Below are positions 22,640 through 32,912 of a stretch of DNA of 64,000 bases, piece after piece (within the stretch, counting starts at the first letter, position 1; each line of letters begins with the position of its first letter). Both the position numbers and the translations under genes were made by a program. The stretch is taken from NCBI GenBank assembly GCA_021234155.1, contig JAJEKV010000001.1:30520177-30584176 (forward strand), in the 5' to 3' direction. Source of the DNA: Isoetes taiwanensis (taxonomy: Eukaryota; Streptophyta; Lycopodiopsida; Isoetales; Isoetaceae). Below the pieces are notes generated by a model, which was not told the DNA's origin, searched no databases, and saw only the letters and a program-made list of their open reading frames with translations.

Positions 22640-25600
22640 GATCTCATTCTTGCCTTCTGAAGACCAAATGCATGCGGATTGGGGAATCCGCCATCAATAA
22701 GAATGGCATTTTCAGCCTCAAACTTATGTTCCTCCAACTGCATTAATCTCATATATTTCCAAATTAATTTTATATGCCAATCTAAGGGAAGGAACTCAAG
22801 CTCAATTGGGACAATAGACTCAATGCCATATACAAGACTAAAGAGTGTGTGCTTGGTAGATGTCTTAATGGTGGTCCTACAAGCCCATAGAGCATCATGA
22901 AGCTTGATATGCCAATCTCTTTTTGAGATACTAATGGTTTTCTTGAAGATTGACTTGAGTACCTTGTTAGTTGACTCAGTTTTTTTTTTTTTGAAGGACG
23001 TCAGACTTTATTAATAACACTCCATCATAATACATAATACAATGCAGAGACAGGTATAAAAAACCCAGTGGACAATCAGATCCAACGGAGCAGGGCTACC
23101 CATCTAAGCATGACAGCATAATGCAATTCACACTATTTTCCTCTCCTACAAAGAGAAGAATAATATATAATCATATTTATAGAAAAGTTACTTTAACCAG
23201 GTCGAACTTCCACATCCATAGAATCATTAACAGCAACTTGATCTGCTCCCTGGTGTCTCAACGCCACTGAATCAGGGACATCCACTGTAACAATCGTAGC
23301 AGATACTGGAGCTACAGAGTGAACTAACGCAGAATGAGGAGCCGAGCTATTTTTACGACGTGCAAGCTTCTTCAAGCGTGGAGTAGACCATCCTTCTTCC
23401 AATAATTCTTGCTTGTGAGCAATGTCCAGAAGACGCGAGTGTTGATCCTCATTAAGAGGGTCTACTGATATAGACAGAGACGGAACACTCGAAGAAGACG
23501 ATGGTGCAGAAATAGCTAGAGAAGAAGGCACACGAGTTGGTAATACTGGCGGATTAACTAGTGCAGAGGCAGATGAGGAAGAAGATGATACAACACGACA
23601 TTCGAGTGAAGTGGCTGCTATGTGACAGGGGATAGGAGCTTGAGGATAGAAGGCTGAGCTTTCAGTTTGACCATTTCCTTGAGGATAGAAGGCTGAGCTT
23701 TTAGTGTGCTTGACTTTGAGAGTAGATAGCAATGTGGCTATGACTTTGTTTATGAATTGGGATTCCCTATCAGATATAAGCTTGAATGGATGTCAAATCT
23801 TGCACAAATATTCTCATGGAGAAACCTAGCAGTAGTAAAAGCATTTGCTTGTCTAAGTGGGACTGCCTCAGCCCATTTGATGAAGTAATCATTGGCCACA
23901 CGAATGTATCGGTGTTGTGCTGATGAGGGAGGGTCTATTGGACCTATGAAATCAAGTCCCCATACTTGGAATGGGCTTGAAGAAGTTATAGCAGTGAGAG
24001 GGACTGGCTGAAACACTCTTTTACCAAAGATTTGGCATTTATAACAACACTTAATTACATTATAGCAATCTTTAAAAAGAGTAGGCCATAAATACCATGA
24101 TCTAAGAATCTTCTTGGCTGTTGTATCAGCAGCAAAATGGCACAAAGACCTTCATGGCAGGCCTCTATGATCATCTTGGCCTCCTCAAGGTCCACCCATC
24201 TCAGCAGCACCCCTTCCTTGTCAATCTTGCACAAAACATCTTCATTTAGCCTAAACTTTTTGCACTTCTCCTTGAATCTCCTCTCTTGGCTGCTACTCAA
24301 GTCTTTTGGCACCTCATTATACTTCAAGTATCTCCTGATGTCATATTGCTAATCTATTTCTTTCTCATGAAAAGCAACAAGGTTAGTAGCCATAATAGCA
24401 TCACTCTCCCTCTTGATCTTCATATTCAAATAGAGCATTGAGAAGGTAGGAGGTTGGATTATTGACTAGGTGGACTACTTTCACACTAATATGATAGGAT
24501 TGAACTTTACATGCCCATTTACAAAGTTTAGCTTTTGGCTGATTTTTGGCAAAGAGAAGAGACATGGGGTTTTGTTTCATAAACACTTACATATGGCTAT
24601 TTTGCAAGAGATATCCTTGCCTATCTATCATGAACATGAGGGCCGATGCACTCTTTTCAAGCTTCGAGTACATATGCCCAATTTTAGACCAAATCTTGCT
24701 TGCAAAAGAGACAACCCTATCTTCTTGAAGTAATGCCAAACCTATCGCTCTTTTTGTGACATTAACGTAGGCTTGGAAAGGCTTCTCAAGGTCTGAAGGT
24801 TTCAACAAGGTAGACTGGCATATGGCATCTATGATTCTTTCAAATGCATCTTGGCAAGTCTCATTTCAATCTACTAGCATGTGTTTGCTCTCATTCTTTA
24901 TGAATTTTCCTACCTTCATGAGGCTCGAAATAGCACATATAGTGTGTGAGAAATGAGGAGCTACATTCTCAAAAACCTGGTCATACCTAAGAAGCCCTTG
25001 ATTTGCTTGAGAGTTCTTGGAGGAGTGAGTTTCTTCAAGGCTTCTACTTTATTTGGAGCAACTTGGATGCCATTAGTGGAGACTTCATGACCCAATAGAT
25101 CTCCCTTTGAGCACAAGAAGACACAACTCTTTGGGTTTAAGCTTACTCCTCCCTTCCTACACATAGAGCACAACTTAGTGACATAAGCAAAATGATCTCT
25201 AATAGAAGTGCTCAAACACAAATCATCTAGGAACACTCTAAAAAATGAGGAAGGCATATCCTTGAATATAGCATCCATTGCACTTTGGAATGTGTTTGAG
25301 GCATTCATGAGTCCAAACGGCATTCTCCTCATAGCAAAGATTCCCCAAGGTGTGATGATAGCCGTTTTGGGGCGATCCTCCTCTTTGATGCTTATTTGGT
25401 TGAACCCTAAAAAACTGGGAAGGAATACATCTTCTTACCTGCAACAACATGTAAAACTTCTTCCAAAAAAGGCTAAGGATAACAATCTTTAATAGTTGCC
25501 TTGTTTAGATCCTTATAATCAATGCATATCCTAATTGTCTTGTTCTTTTTCTCAACAGGGACAATGCAAGACAACCATTTAGGGTTTACAATCCCTGAAA

Positions 25601-25900
25601 TCACACCAACATCCTTCATTTTATATATTCTTCCTTGATAAGACAAAGCAAAGATCCATTTATCCTTCTTAGTTTTTGCATAATTGGTTTTATGCCTTCC
25701 TTGATCTTAATTTCAAACTCACACACATTCTTGTCAACACAATCAGTTCATTATAGTCCCAAGCAAATACATCCTTCCATTCATCAAATAATTTCACAAC
25801 AAAGCCTTCATCTTCTTCTTTAAACAAATCACCAACATATAGTACTCTACTTTGACCATTCTTTTGAACTTTTACCTCTTTAACTTGGATTTACCTTATT
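22640..25900 (-). mobile_element. gypsy copy 3, pol remnant (RT to integrase)
   Basis: Minus strand. The part closest to 25.9 kb matches the linker before the reverse transcriptase (VLYVGDLFKEED-like). Then come MRRMPFGLMNASNTFQSAMD (25,332), the active-site box FRVFLDDLCL with both Asp present, and GVSLNPKSCVFLCSKGDLLG. The native RNase H reads YVNVTKRAIG, SKLEKSASAL, KQNPMSLL and NPTSYL, so three of four acidic positions are missing, as in the other copy. The integrase zinc motif and core (GLDFIGPIDPPSS) follow at about 24,145-23,750. Frameshifts and stops separate the pieces. The integrase is interrupted by an insert (22,981-23,661). The 5' side, including gag, protease and the extra RNase H, is absent, replaced by a CACTA-like element at 25.9 kb. 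Confidence 0.87.
22981..23661 (-). mobile_element. poly(A)-tailed retroposed insert inside integrase
   Basis: The insert lies in minus orientation inside the gypsy integrase frame just after YPQGNGQTES. Its tail is a run of 12 T on the plus strand (22,981-22,992), and AATAAA lies about 15 nt before the tail. The flanks carry TCAGTTT on both sides (22,977 onward, shared with the T run, and 23,662-23,668), a probable target-site duplication. The insert encodes an S/V/P-rich C-terminus ending in VNDSMDVEVRPG (stop at 23,193) with EEGWSTPRLKKLARRK inside. I do not recognise the protein; it is either a processed mRNA copy or the 3' end of a LINE. Confidence 0.75.
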
Positions 25901-26902
25901 TTAGGTCCTTTTCCATGACCCTGCTGTCTTATAATTAGAGAACTATGATTGGGCCACATCATCAGATAAGACACCAGGGCTTTTCCACGGTGTGTTTTTA
26001 GACATGTCTCATTTGAATTTCGTACAAAGATGGTGTCGCATTTTCTTAGGAAACTCCCCACAAAATGCGACAACCAAGCTTGGCTAATCCCAGGCCTTCT
26101 TGGCCGCAATCTTAGGACGACCCAAAAATAAGTTGCAGATACGCAGATTTGCAGTCCTTAAGTTTGATCTACTCAAAGTTTTTGGCTTTTGTAACCAATT
26201 GGAGCCGGAATCGTGGGCTGGCCCTCAATCTCAGACTTGTGAGCATCCTGAATCAAGCATTTGCAGGCCAAAATCTGGCGAAATCAAGCATTTGGTGGCT
26301 GGCCCTCCATCTCTCGGACTTGTGAGCATCCCGAATCAAGCATTTGCAGGCGAAATCTGGCTGAAATCTGGCCGAAATCAAGCATTTGCAGGCTGGCCCT
26401 CCATCTCAGACTTGTGAGCATCCTGAGTCAAGCATTTGCAAGCCAAAATCTGGCCGAAATCTGGCCCTAATCAAGCATTTGCAGGCTAGCTCTGTTTTCT
26501 GCTCTGTGTATAGTCTGTTTTCTATTCTGCTCTGTGTTTCAGTTCGAGTTCTGTGTTGCATGCCTGATGCAACAATGAAAAACAATAGTAGAAACATTGG
26601 GAATGAAGAGTCAGTGTATGAAGGAGATGCTTCCCTGTTCGATGCTTCAATCTGCTTTCCCTGTTCGATGCTTTCCCTGTTCAGCTTTCCCTGTTCGATG
26701 CTTCAATGAAGAGGCATGTGGAAAACCAAGATTATAAGACATGTCTATTTTAACAGTAAATGTCTTATTCTGAAGTAATGGAAAACTGATTTGTTTAAGA
26801 CGTGTCCTATTATGACATGGCGCTGACATGGAGCCCAAAAGGGTGTCTTAAAAAAATATGACAGCCATATAATAAGAGTGCTGTGGAAAAAGGGCCTTAG
26901 TG
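25901..26902. mobile_element. CACTA-like non-autonomous element (unit 1)
   Basis: The right end is CCTTAGTG at 26,895-26,902, which inverted reads CACTAAGGCCCTTTTTCCA. The left end, AGGTCCTTTTCCATG at 25,903, is the matching inverted repeat with the CACTA letters decayed. Subterminal AAGACATGTCT-like and AGACAC/GTGTCTT motifs lie at both ends (25,955-26,015 and 26,735-26,850). No transposase is inside; the centre is a minisatellite. Confidence 0.6.
26225..26495 (+). repeat. minisatellite, TCAAGCATTTGCAGGC core (unit 1)
   Basis: About six copies of a TCAAGCATTTGCAGGC core alternate with two spacers, one like CAAAATCTGGCCGAAA and one like CCATCTCAGACTTGTGAGCA, giving a higher-order unit of about 90 bp repeated about three times. 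A second short array of TTTCCCTGTTCGATGC follows at about 26,633-26,706. Confidence 0.75.
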
Positions 26903-26939
26903 ATCTTAAGCATGAATTGCATAGAGATCATTTACTAAG

Positions 26940-27008
26940 GGTCAGATTTTCATTCAAAACAACATCGTAGAGTAAAATTCTTCAATCCCAAGCTCTGTAG
27001 TCTTGTGT
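26940..27008 (-). repeat. R/U5-like LTR module (unit 1)
   Basis: On the minus strand it reads CACAAGACTACAGAGCTTGGG and then TTTTGAATGAAAATCTGACC, matching the module in the 5' LTR of the 4.85-14.22 kb gypsy element. The duplicate is at about 38,012-38,080. Confidence 0.55.
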
Positions 27009-27208
27009 ATAGGTTCAAAAATGTTAATAACAAAGGATTTCTTGCAATTTGCCTCAAAAATCCATGGATTTATGAAGCAAAGAAAGCAGATTCAAGCATT
27101 CAAAAATCAATCCAGCATGTACCAAAGGTAATCCAGACGATTCTGATGCCGAGAGCCCTCAAAAATCTTTTGAGCAAAAAATCCCTTTGCAAAATACTCT
27201 ATTTCTTT

Positions 27209-27370
27209 GAGCAAATTTGCATCCTTTTTGTCAAAAACAACCTGATGCACATGACTTACAAGTTTAGCAGAGACTGAAAGAGGTGTCAAAATTAAAAAAA
27301 GACTTCATTTGTTTGATATATGAAAATTTACTTGCTAGTTTATAGAATTGTGACAGTCTGCTTGGAACCC
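27209..27370 (+). repeat. leader module (unit 1)
   Basis: A single copy of the module of about 165 bp: GAGCAAATTTGCATCC, CCTGATGCACATGACTTACA, then TGTGACAGTCTGCTTGG. The modules at 4,078 and 51,628 carry the same landmarks in the same order. Confidence 0.65.
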
Positions 27371-28470
27371 TAAAAAGGCTCTAATGCCAAGATCTAGCTA
27401 ATTTGTTGATTCGGCCGGCTAATCATAGTTAGAAGGACTCAAATATTCATTAAACATGCCAAAAAACCTGTAAACCACTAAAAAACAAGCAAATAAGATG
27501 GATTGGGCAAGACTCGGACTGGAATAAGGGAAGTGGAAAAGAGAGCTTGGGTTACAGAAGAAATACGAAGGATTCCAGCATGATTGACGACCAACAAACC
27601 TTTGGCGATGACAGCTTCTTGCTCTAACACACGAAAACACCTTCCTTGCTCCGAAATTTGTTTTTTTTTAAGGCAAAAACCTATATTATAATGTTATCAC
27701 TAGCTGCCATATAATCAAACTCTATAGCCCAGATTCTGCCATGTGGCAAGCCATTCATTTCTTCTGCCACTGGCAATAACATGGTGAATCATTGCAACCC
27801 TCCGATCTGAGTGCCAAAAAAAGGTCGTGGCCATTACTGCGGATCGAGCACCCCTTGCTTCTTCTGCCTTATTTGTTTATGCTTTTTACAAGATCTCTAA
27901 TTTCTTTCCTTTCCGGCGGTATAGCCATTCACTGCTTCATGATTCTGTGGATTTTTGGAGCTAGCAATTTTTGGCACGAAGTCGGCACTGCCAATCCCTT
28001 TTCTGCCATCTTTCTGGCGATCAGACAACCGGCGAGTTTTGCGCAACTTCAATTTTTTCACAGTTTTTTTTTTGTTGTGAATTTTCCAAGATATGTTTTG
28101 GAACTGGCAAATCATGCACATTGCTCTTTTGATCGTGCCCAGCATAGGCCTAGCAATATTTATTGCCGATGAGAAGCTGGAGTTCAAGCAGTTCCGAGAT
28201 GGTATATCCGTTTGATCCTGCAAGCTTGCAAATGCAGCTCTATAACATGAATCTAACGACTTTTGTTTGCCAAATAATGCATGCCAAATAATGCATGTTG
28301 TTCTTCCTCCGAAGCTTTTTTTTGGTCTTGCCCTTGAAGCTCCATTGACAGAGAAGGTAGCCTTATGTTGTGTTTTACTGCATGTTGTTGTGGTTTGTGA
28401 GCTGGAAATGGTTGTTTGCTAGGTTTTAACCAGAACATGGCGGATCAGATTTGCGGGTCGAAAACAGTTG
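27371..28470. other. no gene recognised
   Basis: I see no convincing coding sequence here or in the duplicate (38,443-39,543). An open frame at 27,792-28,172 differs in length and composition in unit 2, where indels break it, so it is unlikely to be a protein. Confidence 0.45.
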
Positions 28471-28478
28471 TTTGCAGG

Positions 28479-29711
28479 CATAGTTGGGCCGACCCACCGA
28501 CCTAACCGACCTGCCGACCTAGGTGGGAGAAGACCGACCTAGGTGGGGATTTTTTGCCGACCTACCGACCTATTCTGCCAAAATTCAAACAATATCTACA
28601 TAGAGAATCAATACTTCATAGCAAGTTGTTTCTCATGAATTTCAGACAAAAACTGTGGAGTCCTAAAAACTGTGGAGTCGACAACAAGAGGCAAGAGAAT
28701 TTAACATTGAAAATTGTAAGAAAGATTGAGGTCAGAGAACAACAAAAGCAGAGTCTATAAATTCTCAAACCAAGTTGAACAAACTCAAGCATCCGAAGGT
28801 AGTGTTGGAAAATAAAAAAGCCATACACCGCAAATTCAAAATACACCATACACCAAAGAACAAGGAATGAAGATATTATTAGAGATATATTCTTCTTAAG
28901 AATGATTAATAAGTAGGTACTGTGGTGGTGGAGCAAGCAACAAATCACGTCGAACAAATTGTATGATAGCCTTTCTTTGGGCTGAGTCAGTGCCGGGTCC
29001 CATTCTCAGTAGGCATGATGAAGATTTTAAGTGAAGCTCTAACGTTAGGCATTACAAAATTTGAAAAGGATTTGTGTTTACCCAACAACAAAGAAGGAAG
29101 TTCCATCCAAATGCCATGATCGCACAAATCTTCCGTGTTACGGAAGATTATTTCGATAAATCCGTGATATTCACCGGTGCTATTCTTTGGATGGGTCAAC
29201 AAATCTAAAGTTCTCCCTTTCTAAGGAGATGCATTATAGCCTTCTATGTAAGCAAATGTAATAAAACTTGAAAACTTAACATAAACATATAAATAATGAC
29301 TCAATCGCTATCGCAATCGGTGACCTAATATAATCGGGGACCTAATAATTGCTAATCACTCTTTGGAATGAGACATAATACAATAGAACAAAGGTAAGAC
29401 TGACCTCAAAATCGGCTGTTCTGGCATCTTTAGATTAGTCTTCCATCCTAGAATCGAAAAAATTGTGCAACAAGCTTACTTGGAGCTCGATTGGGCTATG
29501 TCTTGGCCTTACATCGATTGAAACAGAGCGCAGAAGGATTCAGTAAGGGATTTGGATGCCGAAATCTAGTCCAAAATGCTCTGTTCTGGCTGTTTCAACG
29601 CCTATGGGATGCAAGACAGAAAAGGGGGGAAATTTTTTTTTTGGCCTTTTAAGACCCATCCGACCTTGGGTCGGATTAGGCCGACTCCGACCTAGGTCGG
29701 CCCCAACCATG
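28479..29711. mobile_element. hAT-like non-autonomous element with 8-bp TSD (unit 1)
   Basis: TTTGCAGG is present immediately left (28,471-28,478) and right (29,712-29,719), an 8-bp target-site duplication as made by hAT transposases. The element starts CATAGTTGGGCCGACC and its inverted end reads CATGGTTGGGGCCGACC. Subterminal CCGACCTA motifs and the palindrome CCGACCTAGGTCGG are repeated near both ends (28,487-28,570 and 29,652-29,703). It is 1,233 bp long and I see no transposase reading frame inside. Confidence 0.8.
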
Positions 29712-29719
29712 TTTGCAGG

Positions 29720-31020
29720 GAAGAGCAATAGTAGTCTCGGAACTGAAATGCCATCTTTGGGCCATGTTTTGGCTTCATAGTCTGTGTATAATCCTATATC
29801 CTATTCGGATAGATGAAAGAGGAGCGCTCCAATGAAGTAGATATTGCGCTCTCGCAAAGCGAATTTGGCAGTCAAAACTGCAATTTTTGTGGCCTCAACT
29901 TATTTTATGACGATCCAAGCACTTGCATGATGCATCTTTATCTTCTTCAAAATCAACAGGGCATGGGTTTGGCAGAGTTTCGAGATGGCAGAGCTTCGAG
30001 ATGCATCCAGCATGTGTGTGCAAATGGCTTTAGTTGGAGTATTAATGCTCGGGTAATGCTTCTCCTTTATAATCGCTTTTGTGCTTATGGCTCAAATGAA
30101 ATATGTAGCTTAGGTTTTTGCAAGTGATCTTGATAGAAGTGTAGCAAATGTTTGTCCTTTTTTTTTTTTCTTGCGAGACTATTGCTGGATGCTATTTTCT
30201 GATGTCTATTTCTTCAGGAGTTGTTTTGGATTCTTTGCTAGTGCACATTGGATTGGTTAAAAGCAGGTATCCACTGGCAGTTCTCTATTTGTCCCCTAAC
30301 ATGTTTCGAATTGAAGCATCCATTTTCAAATTTCTATCTTGTATTATGTTAAACAACTCCAACAACCTTTCATTTTGTGCATGTTGCCCACAAGAGGCTC
30401 TCTTCATTTAGTGCAGAAGTTATTCAGTATATGAAAAATTAGGAGGTTTCAACATCTATTCCCCTTGGCTTTGCTTCTGTAGTATATGATATTGACTTAC
30501 CATTTCACAACAATTTTTCATTTCGTATATCATCACAGTGCTACTAATTTCTCGAGACCTTTTTGAATGTCATTTCATTTTGCAGACATATAGGAGCTTA
30601 TGGCGTTTGTTTAGAAATAGAAGGAGCTTATGGCGTTTGTTTTGAAATAGAAGTCGCTCCATTTCTTGCAATAGAGCTCTTCAAAGAGGGATAACAAAAA
30701 AAAAGGAAAGAGATAGAACATGCATAAATACCATCTGCCATAGACATTTATGATTTGTTCTTTGGACTAACTTTATTGATATATTTCAAAAAAGTTAGCG
30801 GTCTTGCCCATGAGGATTAGGTAGGCTCATAGCGATGCCAATAAACAAGAATAGAAATATGCTATGTATATAAAACTCTACTCAACAATATAGTGCAAGA
30901 ATTAAACGCCATTAACTTATCTTTGCGCACTACGCACCACATGTCTCGATACAACAATAGAGAAGATAAGAAGGCAATCGAAGAGAAAAAATCATTCTAG
31001 AAATGAAAATGGATAGATGA
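29720..31020 (+). other. no recognised gene; conserved 104-codon open frame
   Basis: The frame 29,813-30,127 starts MKEERSNEVDIALSQSEF and contains CNFCGLNLFYDD. The same frame is intact in unit 2 (40,912-41,226) with an identical translation. I do not recognise it. Because this whole part of the duplication is nearly identical, conservation of the frame is weak evidence. The rest of the stretch, including poly-T at about 30,158 and A/T-rich DNA to 31,020, shows nothing else. Confidence 0.3.
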
Positions 31021-31122
31021 GGAGGTTAACCTCCCCTTCAAGGGGGTTATGCAAAATAACCCTTAGGCCGTTAGGCCGAGAGGGTTATTTGCATAACCCC
31101 CGTGAAGGGGAGGTTGACCTCC
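31021..31122. repeat. foldback hairpin (unit 1)
   Basis: Arms of about 43 bp (GGAGGTTAACCTCCCCTT... on the left, with its inverted counterpart ending GGTTGACCTCC) enclose a loop of about 15 nt around AGGCCGTTAGGCC. Pairing is almost perfect, with only a few mismatches. It could be a small MITE or a hairpin-forming RNA precursor; no target-site duplication is evident. Confidence 0.8.
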
Positions 31123-31129
31123 CTTAAAC

Positions 31130-32100
31130 CATTGGGCGAGAAGATTTTTGAACAAATAAAAGGACGGGTCAGGGTTTCACTGTTCACAGAGGAGTTTCGT
31201 GAGGCAGATCCGGCGGCAGTTTAGTGATCGATGGAGGCTTGGCACCGAAGCAAGGGCAAGCAAGCTATGGCGACGTTTTTCCAAGGCGCCAACCAGCATT
31301 AGGTACAAATTTTTATGTTTTCTTGTCTCATTGCAAAAATTTTGCTTATTTCTACATATTCTTGGCAGATTTACAGACATCCTCATGCTCTTGATCACCA
31401 AATCGTGCAGATCCTGAAGCACAGCTTGGATTGCATCAAAGAAAAGGCAAGCATTGCAAAATGGCGCCTCTTTTATAAGAAACAATCGGCTATGGCGGAG
31501 CCATCCCTTGAAAATATTTTGCAGATGTAGCTGGCGGATTGAAGCCCTGTGGCAAGGCCGTTCTCCAATATTAAGAGCATAGTCGCTGATAAGAAGGCTA
31601 AAAGTACATTCAATATACAGGGTTCAAGAATATCATTTTAAAGAAGGCATTAAGCAGCAACGAAGACGTCTGAATCTCTTTTAGGGATTAAATTTTTGAT
31701 ATTCTTCTGGAAATTGAAGGCAGATTCAGGTTTTTGTCTTAGATGACTCATTGCATCTAATGATTCATAGGGTTTGCAGATCATTCTGAACTCTAGGCCA
31801 TAGCTGACATGCATTTCAAGAAATGGCCGCAATTATTGGATTTTCCAAGTATCCCTTGAACCGCTTAAGAGTGTAATGTTTTATCTAAAAATATTATGGC
31901 TGTCCGATGGCTTTTCTTTTCCTATGGTTTGCAGATAGCTCATTCTTCCTTCATGCTGAAGCTGGTAAGGGCTTTCTTCTTTTGCTCCTCTTTTACAGGA
32001 TGCTTGTAAGAGCGATGGCAAGCTTCAGCTTACAGGAGGCACATTAGGGCGGCCCTGCTTCTTTGTTTTGAACAGGACGATTTTGAACAGGCATTATTGT
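31130..32100. other. no gene recognised
   Basis: Short open frames occur (for example 31,199-31,417 and a frame ending LENILQM at 31,530). A GTACAA string after CATTAG (about 31,300) and a TTGGCAG (about 31,368) could act as splice sites, but I recognise no protein. Unit 2 lacks about 32 bp near 42,560, which breaks the downstream frame. Confidence 0.35.
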
Positions 32101-32104
32101 TTCC

Positions 32105-32912
32105 GTGTGGTTTTTAATAGACTGCAAATAAACTCTCTATAATCCCAAAAATTTAACCATTATAAATAACCACTAACAAACCACTACGATAGTGGTTTTC
32201 TGAGCAGAAATACTTTTTTCTCAATAAAATCCACATATTGAAGTGGTTTTTAAAATGTGAATGTGGTTTTATATGCTAGTTTATACTCTAATATGGTTAT
32301 TTGAAAGTGATAAAGTTTTTTATCAAGGTTTTTGGTACTGATTTGACATGTCATGATGGTTAATCATGCAGTTTGCAACATTGAGAGTAAGAAAGGGATA
32401 TTTACTAGTTTTTTAAGATGTGTAGATGGTTTTGAGAGCGGATTTAACTGGTAATACTTCAAGGTTTTTTATATAGTTTAATAACATGTTTTTGTTTGTG
32501 GTTTTTCATCCTAGTTTTGCAAGAAAACACGACATGCCAAAATGTTAGTGTTTTTTTACTATAAATACTTTAATGGTTCTAGACATAGCATTTTTCATGT
32601 GAGGTTTTCCATAATAATTTCTAAGCTAACATGACTTGCCAAATTGTTACTAGTTTTTTAATATGGTTTGTTGATTGACTTTTGCAATTTCTTATTCACA
32701 AAAGAATGCTAGTGGTTTTTGTCATGGAACATTTAAATCATTGTGTGGTTTTATTTCTGCTTTCCTAAGTTATTATGACTTTAAATTACATGTGGTTTTT
32801 AACATGGTTTTGCTGGTCAATCTTCGCAAGATGGAAGCTAACGTAGTCTATATAGTCAAATCTTTCATGGTTTTTTCTTTATAGTTGATGGTATTTTATA
32901 GTGGTTTTATCT
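32105..32912 (+). repeat. array of GTGGTTTT motifs, CACTA-subterminal-like (unit 1)
   Basis: Within 800 bp the motif TGGTTTT or a close variant occurs about 17 times on the plus strand, irregularly spaced (for example 32,105, 32,190, 32,240, 32,262, 32,430, 32,502, 32,710, 32,752, 32,792, 32,865, 32,900). Near the left edge CACTACGATAGTG forms a small palindrome. Dense short subterminal repeats are typical of CACTA ends, where the TNPA-type protein binds, and a TNP2-like gene lies next door (34.7-35.3 kb). Confidence 0.5.

Noticed and set aside
26225-26495. Possible CRISPR-like array
   Set aside because: The spacers are themselves repeated and the setting is a plant transposon; this is a minisatellite.
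27792-28172. 126-residue frame with apparent membrane segments
   Set aside because: The duplicate in unit 2 is frameshifted and differs in the second half, with no sign of coding constraint.
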